This document shows, piece after piece, positions 1 to 12,267 of a stretch of 64,000 bases of DNA. The position numbers and the translations under genes are program-made. Location: assembly GCA_028564705.1 (NCBI GenBank), contig JAPXFQ010001767.1, positions 310,001 through 374,000 on the forward strand, written 5' to 3'. Every line of letters begins with the position of its first letter. The stretch's first letter is position 1. Below the pieces are notes generated by a model. It saw nothing but the letters and a program-made list of their open reading frames with translations, made no database searches and was not told the origin of the DNA. Source of the DNA: Apricaphanius iberus (taxonomy: Eukaryota > Chordata > Actinopteri > Cyprinodontiformes > Aphaniidae).

Positions 1-311
1 GTGTTACATCTTTTTATACAGTGTATAATGATTACAACAATGGGTCTATTCAAATCAGAACTCCTAGTCAGACTAAATACATGGTATTTCTTGTCAAAAA
101 AAGGTCAAACAGGAAGAAATTGGTCCAAAACATTTAAGTCTTAAATTAATTTGGAGTTCTGTTTTGAGATGATTTAAGAAAGTGAGCAGTCAGACACACC
201 ATCAAATTCACAACCACACTAAACTAGAGACAATGGACTGCAGAGCTGGACAGGGAATACGTGTTTAAAAGCTGCAAATGCAGTGTAAACAGTGACAGGG
301 AGTAGCATTTA
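1..311. other. sequence 3' of the giant unc13b exon, nothing recognised
   Basis: On the minus strand this is the first 311 bases after the stop codon of the giant exon. It is AT-rich and has no long open frame. An AATAAA hexamer (minus strand) overlaps the stop codon itself at about 307-312. That is too close to the stop to be convincing as a poly(A) signal on its own. The stretch could be a short 3' UTR of an alternative terminal exon, or intron sequence if the giant exon is spliced before its stop. Confidence 0.4.
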
Positions 312-3300
312 TTATGCTTTTACTAGCCTTTTTTCAATCAATAGGTCCTTCTTGGACTGGTTGTCCAGCTGCACTCCTGCGGCAGAACCTGCAGAGGGGT
401 CTGTTTCTACAAGCCTCTCCTTTTCCATTAGGGTCTGGGAAGCTGAAGGATCTACATCAGGACCGGAGATGCAAATCTGGGGGTTTACTAGGTCATCTGT
501 AGAACCTACCGGTTCGGTTTTACGGGGATCAGGTGTTGAAGCCTTTTGTGCGCTAGTTGTTTGACCACTTGTCGGCTTGTTGATAGACTGGGGTTGAGCT
601 GCAACTACAGAAGCTTGAGACTTGGGTGGCTCTGTCTGCCATGGAAAGCTTATTTTTGTCCCAAACAACGACGATGTTGGCTCTTGTTTCCCTGTAACGC
701 TTTTTTCTTCTTGAAACAAGTTTCCAGAAAATGATTTTAATCCTGACAATAGACCACTGGCACCTTCCGTTCGAGGTACTGATGAAACAACTGATGGCAT
801 TGCAGGTGAAAAAAATGATCCAAGGGATTTTCCTGCGTCACCCTGTGCAGTTATAAAACCCAAGAAAGACTTAGCTTGAGGTTTTTCAGCACCACTGGAC
901 AACTGATCCGTTGTAGTGGCTTTACTAGAATCTAACTGAGTAGGAATTGAATCAACATTTTCATTACTGTTGGGTTCTTCCTTAATGAGCATTGGTTTCT
1001 CGTGCATCACACATCCATCTGCAGTTGTTGTTTCTTGCTCAGTGCCTTCTACTTGACTAGTAAGGTCTTTTGAAGTATGCACTGACTGACTTGCAACCCC
1101 GGGAACTTTGGGACAAGATACTTCGGATTCCTGGGCATTAATACTTGTTACTTGCCCTTGATCCATTTTATGGGTTTTACTCTCGCAAACAGACGGAATT
1201 ACTTCTGCAGCAATATTTTCATTTTCTAAGTGTAAATCTTGCTTTGTGGTCGCTGTGGTAGCAGTTGCAGCAGTAGTAGAGGTGGCAGCGATTGTTGAAA
1301 ATGTTGGACCACTATTTGCAATGGTATGGTCATTTACACCCGTAGTTGAAACAACATGAGCAGCAGTTGTAGCAGTACTTGCAGCTGTAGTGGCAGTTGC
1401 AGCATGATAGGGAGTTGCAATGGTTACAGCTGTAGCAGAAGTTACAGAACCGGCAGGAGTTGCAGTAACCGATTTTGACTTAGCTGACACCGGTTCAGGG
1501 GGTTTAGGAGGTTGTCTCAAACCACCAAACAGAGATCCACCTATCCCCCCCAGCAATGACGCTCCAGCTTGTTGTCCTGAAGCCTGCCCAGTGGGGCCAC
1601 CAAACATTCCTCCAAGCAGAGAACCACCTGGCTGTGAAGTCACTCCTGCCCCTGTTCCTCCACCAAACATCCCACCCAGCAGTGACCCACCACTCGAGGA
1701 AGTGGATGGTTTGGCAGTTGACCCTCCTCCAAACATATCACCTAATATCGATCCCCCAGTTACAGGTATTGTGGTCTGAGGACCAGACTGTGGAGTAGCT
1801 CCTTTGAATAGGCCTCCTAGCAAAGATCCCCCAGTTTGGGGAGATGCCGACTGAGTATTAGACCCTCCAAAAATTCCCCCCAACAGTGATCCTCCAGTCT
1901 GACCAGTAGAAGTTGGTCCAAATGGCAAGTTCTTCTGTTGCTGTGTCCGCTGAGGACCTTCAGCAGGAACAGATGCAGGTTTAAACAGAGAAGACATAAA
2001 ACCAGTAACAGCATCTGTTGCTGAATCAATGGAGGACTTGTCTGGTTCTGGAGGCTGTTGCTGTGTCTGGACTGCAGGACTTACTGGCAAAGGGTCCACT
2101 GTTTGCTTTTCTGCTTTATGTGTTGCCATTTCTTGAGTTGCAGTAATTCTAACTTCAGATTGTGGTTGTGTGTATAGTTCTAATTCGTTAGACTTCTTGT
2201 CTTCAGTTAAGCATGCTGACTTTTCACTACTTTGGCAAATTGATTTTTCTGTGACATTGGCATCAGCTGTGGACACACTTATCTCAAGAAAAGGGACTGT
2301 ACCCTCAGGTTGCTGTTGACCTTCATTATGCTCAGTGCTTTTGGCACTCGTATCAACTACAACCATTTCAACAGAGATAGAAGTTTTCCTTTCAGAACTG
2401 TTTTTATCTGTTTCAGTGGGTGTTGTAGCTTGAGCAGACCCACCTACAAAAGATGCACCAGTTTGTGCTGTAGGAGTTCGGGAAGGTGGTCCATCTAAAC
2501 CAGAACTTATGTTTTGATTTGTTGAACTGAACCCACCTGTCTGAGGCGCTGCAGATGAGGGCACGGAGCCTCCAAAGAGCCCACCTAAAACAGATGTTTG
2601 AGATCCAGCAACCGGAGGACCAGATCCACCAAACAACCCGCCAAGTAGTGAAGACCCTGTCTTTGATCCTGCAGTTTGAGGAACAGAGCCTCCAGTCTTT
2701 GTAGGACCAACCTGAGATACAGATTGAGATGCAGAGCCTCCAAATAAACCACCAAGTAAAGATCCCCCAGTCTGAGAAGGAGTGGTTTGGGATGAGGACC
2801 CTCCAAACATTGCCCCTAACAGTGAACCTCCAGGCTGGGAGGAGAGATCAGGAGCAGAACCTCCAAACATAGAGAATAAACCTTTGACTGGTGGCTCTCT
2901 GGAACCTTGAGATGTTGGTAAAGATCCTGGAGGTAAAGGTCCTGTCTGGCTTCTGGCAGGTTCAGAGCTGGGTGTAGAAAATAGAGAAAGCAAACCTTTT
3001 CCCGGACCTTCTGAACTAAATCCTGCAGATGGTAGAGGATGTGGGTCTGATCCAGCGAGCATTGATAACAGGCCAGGAGCTGATGATTCTTTAGTAGGAA
3101 CAGCATCCTGGGGTGCACTTGCAGTACTGGCTTCCATAGGCATTCCAGTGCACTCTAATTTGGATTCATCAGATGAAGCATGCGTGTTTGTAATTGTGGC
3201 AGAACTTGTGGTAGTCAAAGTAATGTTACTTGGTCTATCAGCATGTAATTCACTTGAAACACTCTCAGCTTCAGGCTCTGAATGGAGTCTCACTTGAAAA

Positions 3301-6300
3301 TGGCTACTGGAATCAGATATTTGTGACAAACTTTGTTGTTGGGGTTCTTTGGAACCAACTGATGAGTTAGGGGTTTGTTGTGGTGGTGGCACAGCTGCAG
3401 ACGGGGAGGAAACGTTTGCACCAAAATCTTGTGTTTGAGAATTTGTCGGGCCACTAAACATAGAAAACAAATTTTTTCTCGGACTTTCAGTTGAGCCAGA
3501 TAAGCCACCTAACAGACCTCCCAGAACTGAGGCAGCTGTCTGCTCTTGTGGTTGAGAGTGTTCTCTTGGTTTAGACTGCGGCTCCTGAGGCTCCTGGCAT
3601 TGCTTTGTTTGTGACTGTGCAGCTGTTTGATGAGGTTGCACAGTTGGTGGCTGAGGCTGTTGAGGGCTGGAATCACCAAACACCGAAAACAGCCCTTTTG
3701 TTTTCCGTTCAGATGAACTTGATGAGCCAGGTAATATTCCCCCGAGAAAAGATTCTGTTTGAGGTTGTTGGGTGCTTGCCCCGCCGAACATTGAAAGAAA
3801 TCCTGTAGATGGAGGATCTTTTGGAGGAACAACAGTCCTTTGTGAGGATTCATCGTTGGGCTTGGTGTGGCTAGGGGGCTGGGGGGCGGTTGATCCTCCA
3901 AACATTGATAACAAACTTTTACCAAATGTTTCCTGCTGCTGAGGTTGTTGAGCTACACTTGGTGGATATGTTTGAGACATGGGTTCTGGTTTAGGGGCAG
4001 CCTGTTGGGAACTTGACCCTGTAAACATTGAAAAAATGCTTTTACCAAATGATTCTTCCTGCGGAGCATTAGCTTGTGCACAAGTCTGTGGTGTGGAGCT
4101 AGCTTGAGAAGATAGTGTTGATCCCACCAGCATATCTCCAATGGACAATCCAAAAAGCCCACTGGATGGTTTAGTTCCTGGCTCCTGTTTGGTTTGCCCT
4201 GTAAGTTCTGACTTGCTAGTTTGGGTATCTTTGGGTAGATTAGGAGAGAAAACCTCAGATATACTTCTACCTGGTGTCGGACTCTGTGTTGTGTCACATT
4301 GGTCAGCTGCTTGTTGTCTTTCTACACCCTTTAATTTAGATGCAGATGAAAGTGAACCCTCAGTAACACTGGGTTTCATTTGCTGTTTTTGTGGCTGAGG
4401 TAGGGAGGACTCAATACTAAATAAGCTGCCGATTGATCCGAAGATATTTGAAACACCTGTAGTCTCTTTATTCCCAATGGCCTTACCTGATAAGGAAGAA
4501 ATACTGCCATTCTTGCTTTGAAGATTAGAAGACGACTGAGAAGATGCCTGGATTTCTGGTTTGATTTCATCCCTGCCTACAGCAGACTTAAGAAAACTCA
4601 CAAAGCCTCCCTCTGATTGTTCAGGTGGTTTTTCACCTTTTGCGTCCACCGGTTTATCAGTTGCGAGTACAGGATGTACTGGTTTACTAAGAGATTCTTT
4701 TGATGCGGAGGGTACGGTAACATTGGGCTTTGTTGGTGGCGATGCTTGCTGTGCCATTGTAGTCTGACGTGAAAGTCTAGGTTTTTGTGAGGTTGTACTT
4801 GAAAGTGCTGAGGGCTGGGTTACCTCAGTGATTGAGGGAACTGTTGGTAAAATTCTACTACGTGAAGTGGTCGGCCCCGGCATTTGTTGTTTATTTTTTT
4901 CAGCCTGGGTAACAGCAACAAAAGAGTCATCTTTGATAATTTTAGACTTAAGATTTTGGAGGCCTGACGACAGAATGTTCTTAGTTTGTTTGCCACCAGC
5001 TTGATCAGAACAAGTCTCCCCAGGTTTCCTTGAGTCCACTTGGGATGGTTTCGTAACAAAAGATATTAGGGATCTTTTGATCTGCCGGCTGGGTATTTCT
5101 CCAGCTGGAGACACCAGTTTCCTCCATTCATCCTCTGAAACATCATCTACATGTTTCATTGTCACAGCAGTAGAAGAACGCCGTCGTTGGCTAGGTTGAT
5201 AGCATTTGTTAAGGAGCTCATGATTTGAATTCTCAAGAGTACTAGAGTTTAAAGAAACAGAAACTTTCTGAGCAAGTAATTTCTTCACTTCATGGTTGTT
5301 CCAATACGGGCTGTTGGGGTCTCTTTTATGGCATGAAAGATCAATAATATCTTGGTTGTAATCTTGATAGCCATAAGTAGGCTGTCTCGGGTCCATCCTT
5401 ACTTTGTTTAACCTGTAAGATGCAAACTCAATGCCTTGCTGCCCTTGTGACAGAAACGAATTTTCAAACATTTCAGAGAACTGCTGGAGATTTAAATTCA
5501 TGATCTGGTTTCCTTTTCGGTATGCAGCAGTCAAATCCAGGGGAGCATTGAGAAGTTGAGGGTCACCATGATTTTCACCAGCAAGCCAAAGAAGCTCATC
5601 TTCATTGTAAAGTGGGATTTTAAAACCACAGACCAAGACCATTTCATTGTGAAGCCAAGCACTGGGTAGACTATCTAAAGTCTGTCCGTTGTCCAATGAT
5701 TCACCTTCAGGTGTACATGCATACACGTATTCACCTGCTGCATCTGTAAGTAAGGCATAAATATATTCATGGTCTGTGTAAACAAAGTACCCACAGTCGC
5801 CGTCCTCCGCTGGCCACCACATTCCTTGCTCCAAAAGAGAAAGCCATTGCTGATACCATTCAGCATCTTCAAGGTACAGCGAGTCTTCTGTATCAATGTT
5901 GGCACCTCCTGAACAGGTTCTATTGGAGTTAAATTGACTATGCTGGCTAAGGTAATTTGTGTGAAGGTGATGAACATTTTCCCTTTCCACTGCATGTTGC
6001 CAGTTTGCTGAATAAGATAAGCTTGGTGCATTCTCTTCATAATAACCTTCATGATACAAGACCCCATTCAAGCTGTAAGAACTACCGTCATTAAACGAAT
6101 GCCATTTCCCAAATTTTGCATTACTGCAGTTGGTCGTTAAGTTGAGAGCAGCTTCTTTATCGGATGAACATGTGGTATTTCCTAAGTCTTCATAACTGTT
6201 CCATAATTTTACTTGGGGGCATGGGTATTCATCTCCTGGTCCTTCAAATGGAAGAGATACCATTTGCTTTTCAGGATGTGCATCATCTTGCCAGGGATTA

Positions 6301-9300
6301 TCATTCACTGGGTGATTAATATTAGAATAGCTGCAGTGAAGCGTGGATACCGGTAATGGCATGCCTTCACAGTTTTGTGTATACCCTTGCTCTTCTCCTT
6401 GAAAGTCATAGCTTAAGGGCTCATTTTGAAACTGCTGCCAAAGAGCGCTTTCACGGATCCACTGGTTTTCATCGTATGAAGGGCTTATCCCATACTCAGA
6501 AAAATTACCTTGGTAATGGTTCTGATTTGTAGCCCCAAACAAAGAGGGGATGCTTCCAGCTTTAAATGACTCCAGGGACATGGCTGGAGGAGTAGTATGG
6601 CTTTCCAAATGGGAGTGAATATTTCCTGTACTGTAAGCTATTGGGTTACTTGATGGAAGTGAATGGGAGTAGTATAGCTGAGACAGATTGCCAGTGCTGA
6701 ACGAGTAGTGCGTTGCCCGACTCTGAAGAGACCTCGCAAAAGCAGCTGATGTTCGCAGGTCTAAACTCTCGTTGTGAATTGCCACAGGTTTACCAATTAA
6801 AGCATGTCTACTATGACCTGGACTCGGACACATCTGAGAAGATCTTTCCAGCTTCTGGGATGAAAAGTTTGTGGTACTACTTTTTATTATATCTGAGGCT
6901 GATCCTGTTGTCTTGGCAAATGATTTTGCTTGTTCCAGATCTCCCATTTTCGCTTGGTTGAAACGAGGGTTTTCAGTTATGTTTTTGCTAAACAGCCCAG
7001 ACAAAAATCCTTTTTGAGCATTGCTTTGAATGATTTTATCTGTATCTACTTGTCCTTGCAAGGACTGTTGTTTTAAATTGGAAGGGGAGTTAAGCGCCTG
7101 GTTCTGGTGTGATGTGGACTTTGTGATTGGAGACGTCACGTTCCATTCTTGTATAAATTTTTCTGGTGAGTTCTGACAGGTCGGGTCTGTGCTTTCAGAG
7201 GTTTTTGTAAACTTGTTGAACAATCCAGGGAGCACTCCTGATTGACTTGCTATATCTGTCTGCACTGAGCAAGGCTGGCTACAAGGCACTTTAACTTGTT
7301 GATCTTCTTGAGTCTCATGGGTGCTTTTGTGTGGTTGTTGGTGAGTCATGTTTTCAGAGGAGGATTTAAATAATCCAGAAAATAGCCCAGTTCCTGGAGC
7401 TGTTAGTGGTGTGCTATTTTGAGATTCACTTGTGGATATTCCATGTTGGTGTGCTGATGGTTGGTTTTGTTTGTTTATGCTGTCAGCTGAAGAAAATTTG
7501 AAAAGACCAGATAGTAGACCAGTTTGTTGTGATGGTTGCTGAAGGGGAACGGTTTGCTGTCGAATAAAGCCCGGCTTATAGGTTTCTTGCAGTTCTCCTT
7601 GTTGGCTCGTTGTTCTGTTCCTCATACCTCCAATAGATCCTTGGGTTTTCTGTGCATTGCTGGCTTTTACGTGTTGATCACTTCCTGATTGAGGAATTAT
7701 TTGATAATTTAAAAAATTCTCAGTGGAGCCGAATTTAAGCAAACCAGAAAGGAAGCCTCTTTGTTGAGGATCTGTTTGCTGAGTGTTACTCGATGTCTGG
7801 TGCTGTTCAGGGCTTCCACTGGGCATTTCCCCTCTCTTCTCAGCCACAAGCTGCTGCTGTGCATTTTGTTTTACATTTTCTGTTGATGAAAATTTCACTA
7901 ATCCTGAGAGAAGGCCACCTTTCTGTGGAGTGGTAGAACTTTGTTGGGAGCTAGGGTGATGAGGAGGTTGTGAGGAGTTATTGCTTCTTGGTGGCAGATT
8001 GCTTGCCAGGTTTGGCCCACTGCCAGACAAGTCACTTATGGACCCAAAACTAAGTAGTCCAGAAAGCAGTCCTTGTTTGGGTTGATTAGAGCCCATCTGA
8101 GAAATGTCTTCAGTTGAGCTGCCTCTCAAAAGGGTTGTGCTAAAATTATGTGATCCAGGCTGATTTCTGATTGTTGGTTTCTGATTTGAGGTATGTTGTC
8201 CATCAGTTGGCCCTCTACTGGTCTGAGGATGAGGATTAGGCTTCTGGTTCGTTCCAGCAGGACTGGAGGAGGGGTTAAACATACTGGAAAACCATCCTTT
8301 TTCTGTGTTTTCCTGCGGCCTGGCAGATGTGGCACAGGACAAAGCTGTGTCTTTATATTCTTGTGGGCAACCCTGTGTTCTCAAAGAGGCACCAGTCTGG
8401 TTCCCCACCCGTTTCTCTGGTTGGGGATTCTGGTAGGCTCGAAACACTGGATAAACTGCCACAGGCGGAGCGCTTGGAGGCGGGACGGGAATGGTCGGCG
8501 GAATCAATGAACTCAATGATTTCTTAAAAGGGCTAAAGAATCCTGACTTTGGAGGCTCTGGACCATTTACATTTTGTTCGTACATCTCCGGATTTTGTTT
8601 CCAGTGTGAATTCTCATGGCTTTGAACCAAATTGTTGTCGTGAGATGAACTTCCTAACCTCGCTGATTTCATAGCACCATCATCCCTCATTGACTGTTTA
8701 CCTTGATAAACAGCTTTATCCACACATATTCCGTTTGACTCAACGTGTCCTCGAGAATATTTAGACTCTAATTGTTGCTTTGATTCCCCTCCTGAAAAAA
8801 TCTTTAAAGGATTCAAGTTTCCCAAAACCGAGTTTCCTGCTGTCATCTGCGGTTGAGCTGGGACAGCAGCTGTGTGTTCTCCAGCGCTTTGGCTTTGACT
8901 CCTTGTGGCAGCTCCTGTATCCTTTGGCCCATGTGTTTCTTTCTTCGGCGGCTGATGTGGCAGAGAACTGAAGGACTGCTTCGGAGAAGTTTCCACTGGA
9001 GATATGACAGCTACAGGAGCAGTGCTATTTGCCTTTGTGGGAATAAAAGACAGAAGGCGTGTTATGCCAGACTGTGCAGACTGTGGAGCTGGAGCAGGCT
9101 GTTTAAGGCCTCCTCCGACTTTGTCAGTGATGGAGCAAAACAATGAGCTCATTGCATTTTTTACACCTGATATACCCTGGTCAGAATCAGCTTGGCTTTG
9201 AGTTTCTCCTTTGCCATCCTTTGAAACACTTTGATCTTCTCCAAACGAATCTGTTCTGTTGCTACCCTGAGAAGATAGCCTTGATTTACTTGATTTGGGA

Positions 9301-10170
9301 AGGGAACCGTATTTGCTTATTTCCTCCTCTTTTTCAGCAAGATATTCAGAGACTGTTTCAACAAGACACTGAAGCTCATCCATCGGGTCAACATATTCAT
9401 CGATTGGCTCCTCTACAGGGGAAAGTATGGCCTCGCAAACCCACCCTCCAGTTTGAGATTTGCCACACTTCAAGTCACGACGGCCATGGGAAAAATCCAT
9501 GTAGCCCTCACAAGAATGCCACTCTTTATGATTCTGCTCACTCTCCGCGTAAAAGTCTCCAGCCACAAAATCAACATCATTATCATCTTTATTGGGCCCC
9601 AGAGGGTAGGGAAGATCCCGGTCAGACTCCAATTCAAAGTCAAACCGTGCTCTCCGTCTAGGATCATACTCTTTTTTGTATGCTACGTAATTCTCTAACG
9701 CGTTATCCAGATCATTTTTCGCCCACATCCTCGTTTTGTAGAGAAGTCCATCCTTGTGCGGCCTGAGGCACGATGAGGTCATGAAGCGTTCCTCTTCTTC
9801 CTGCATCTCTGCTACCCGCCGCATAAACGGCTCCCCTCTTTTCTCCTGAGGCAGTGGAAGACAAGAGTGAGAGGTTTCTTCTCTCTGCTTATCAAGAAGC
9901 CCCCCAGGGTCTGTTATTCTTTTCTTTCTTCGCCGGTCAATAGTGTCGTAGCTTTCGGGGTAAGTGGCAGCCCGACAACTAGAATGCAACGTTGTTCTCG
10001 TCGGCTCTGGGTAAGGTCTTCCCAATCGATAGATTACGCCGTCTTCCTCGTCATCAAAGAAGTCGCTCAGTTGAGGCTTTGATCGCCCTTTGCATTTGTT
10101 ATCCCACTCTTCGAACCCCATACCAGAATCTACAGGTATGATTCTAACTCTCCCCTTCTGGTTTAAAGCT
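312..10170 (-). CDS. unc13b: unc13b giant exon (exon 9 as numbered here)
   Basis: An uninterrupted 9.86 kb minus-strand open frame ends in TAA at 312-314. An acceptor AG at 10171-10172, behind the tract TTTCCTTTTCCC, lets exon 8 (ending in phase 2) enter in frame and gives ...GSR-ALNQKGRVRIIPVDSGMGFEEW. Counting from the first internal Met (10121), the protein is 3,269 residues. The N-terminal ~330 residues are charged and rich in Asp/Glu/Arg. Residues ~600-1080 carry at least seven copies of a G-(L/F)-L-S-G-L-(L/F)-x-F motif. Residues ~1410-1620 form a Trp/Tyr-rich block without low complexity, probably folded. Residues ~2020-2900 carry K-G-L-F-S-M-F-G-G-S and G-G-S-L-L-G-G-L-F-G-G-S repeats in Ser/Gln/Pro/Thr-rich linkers. 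No C1, C2B or MUN sequence is present. Reading frame and phase are solid. Whether the TAA is used, or the exon is spliced onward, is unresolved. Function is inferred only: an active-zone scaffold extension of a synaptic-vesicle priming protein. Confidence 0.85.
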
Positions 10171-12050
10171 CTTATTGGGAAAAGGAAACGATTTAAATCA
10201 AGGTTTGGAAATGGGTAGCGGGACAGAATGGAAGCAAATGGAAGAAAAGGGAAAAATGCAGACAGAAAAAAAAGTTAGGTAGCATGATTAATAAGAAGAC
10301 ATAAATTAAGACAGGAAAAACTGCATGCAAAAGTAGAGCAATAATAAAACTTTTTTAATACAAACGATTTAAAGACATTATTTGCGTATTCATACCTTGT
10401 CATGGTTAACAGTTCTGTTTTTGTTTTTCTGTGTTTTTATGAGCCTGAACAAATGTACATTTTTACAAATCCCCCAGAACAAAATGTGCCACTCAGCAGC
10501 TCTCTAAACCCTTTATTTCACAAGTGTCCATGGTGGTGATTAAGCCAAATCACCAGCATATGGCATAAGATTATGATCCCCAAAGAGAGGAGTCCGACTC
10601 CCTCAGGGAGCGTCACGATTGGGTTTTTCCTCTTTGAGAGAGAGTGAAACAGACTTCGAAAGCTTTTCAAACTGCCGTGGAGTTTAAGTAAGACAACAGA
10701 TTATTAAAAAATTGAAACAAAGAGCAGTCCCAGGATGCAGTCCCCCCCCCCCCTTTTTTTCTGAATCAGAATTAGCAGGATCAGCTCACTATCAGGAAGC
10801 ACAGACAGATTTGTAGCAGTCTCTCTGGTGCAAATTAATTTAAGGCACTGAGAGCATAATCACAATTCCCCTGAAAATCACTGGTTTTATTGATGATTTT
10901 AATGTAAACAGATAGAAATAACTACCCAATAGTCTTTTCAGAATGTCAGTAACTTTAACATTAATTCTGATACTCTAAGAGTGAAACCAATCTTAATCAA
11001 GGAATATAGGTTCCATCTCAATAATTTGGAATATAATTTAAAATTGTACATTTAATAAAAAGTCAAAACTTCTGTTTCTCAATAAATTAAATATACTAAA
11101 GAGCAATATAAAGGACTTTTGCAGAAATGCTATGTTATGGCCTACACAATCATGGGGAAGAATGTTTTATTAAGAGTGCTGGTTCAAAATATATTGATGG
11201 AAAGTTGAGTGGAAAGAAATCATGTGGTTGAAAAGTGGCCAGAGAGGATCCGGGTTTTTTAGGGGGTTGTAGCTGTACTCACTGCTTTAAGAGCCAATAT
11301 ACAGAGGCATCTCCCAGACATGAGCTATAACTTTCATTTTTTAAATAAGCTCCTGTACCAGAAAACTACGTCAGAAGCATCTTACCAAGACAAAAGAATA
11401 AAACGACTCGATGGTTGCTCAGTGAAGAGGCACCAAATCTAGGCTACTTAAGGTCCACTGTGACATCTCCACCTTTAGTGAAGATTTGTGGAGCACATAC
11501 ATCTGCTAGTGTTGGTCAGCTGTGCTAATTTTGGACTTGTTACTAAAGCTAACACATTCATTTGTAAAACACTAATAATATTGTGGTCATTTCTTTTTTC
11601 TGCAAGCTTCCCTGCAATTTGTTTTCCTTCCACTCATTTTTTTCAATAATGTATTTACAAATAGGTTATTTTAAGGCAGTAAAATTTAATTTCCGTTATA
11701 AATTAATATCTTCTGTTTTAAATGAATATCTCTTAGGTTTTTATGTTATTAAATTTAGAAGATCAAACATTTTGCTTATTTTTTATCCACTGTAAGTCAT
11801 AAACGTAAAAATTAATAGCAGCTCATGCTTTAAATACATCCCTTTTTAAGAACTAATAAATAAGTTTAATTTTTTTAACTGAATTACGGAAATTATTAAA
11901 TGGAATTAACCTCTGCAAATTTTTCATAATTATCCAAAGTAGTTCTCAGGCTACAAAGTTCAAAAGTCCAAAATTACGAAATACATGATGATGCGAGTAC
12001 TTTAGTGACAGAATGGGGGTTTCATGGAAACCATTTATGCTCTGCGCTAC
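10171..12050 (-). other. unc13b: unc13b intron 8
   Basis: This intron separates the linker exon from the giant exon. It is AT-rich, with a poly-C/poly-T run at about 10741-10760. I see no exon, RNA gene or convincing transposon end in it. A bypass of the giant exon would use the same donor at 12049-12050. Confidence 0.6.
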
Positions 12051-12267
12051 CTGCTTCCTCTCTGGTCCCTGTAGTCCAGATCAAAGCTGTGGATGGAGTC
12101 GTTGCAGGAGTCCGGCGGCGGCTGCTCCGGACGGGGTCCCATGGGGAACTGGTGCATGGATGAGTTGGGCTGGGCTGTCGTGTGGTACCGAGGGGGCAAA
12201 CTGTTGCTGGTCTCACTGCGGTAGTCACTGTCCCTGTCATCGACAGCACTGTCCTGGTCATCCAAAG
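12051..12267 (-). CDS. unc13b: unc13b exon 8, acidic Ser-rich linker after C2A
   Basis: The 217 bp exon lies between acceptor TTTCAG (12268-12273) and donor GTAGCG (from 12050 downward). It enters in phase 1 and leaves in phase 2. It encodes the family signature [18 protein letters not shown], followed by PPRYHT, Pro-rich sequence, and [19 protein letters not shown]. The [18 protein letters not shown] block is shared by UNC13A and UNC13B. The SCNDS-x-x-S-x-DLDY block after it is, as I remember the family, characteristic of UNC13B rather than UNC13A, and it is one of three reasons for calling unc13b. Out-of-frame ORFs over the same bases are shadows. Confidence 0.92.

Noticed and set aside
1420..1798. 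Plus-strand frames of 80-119 codons opposite the giant exon (and similar ones at 8193-8510 and 9143-9661)
   Set aside because: They are antisense shadows of a biased GGS/Ser/Pro-rich coding strand, with no independent features.
312..10121. The giant open frame as a mucin, nucleoporin (FG-type) or spidroin-like independent gene
   Set aside because: FG-like and GGS repeats suggested this. However, the acceptor phase and position directly after unc13b exon 8 on the same strand favour an unc13b exon, and the charged N-terminus is unlike those families.
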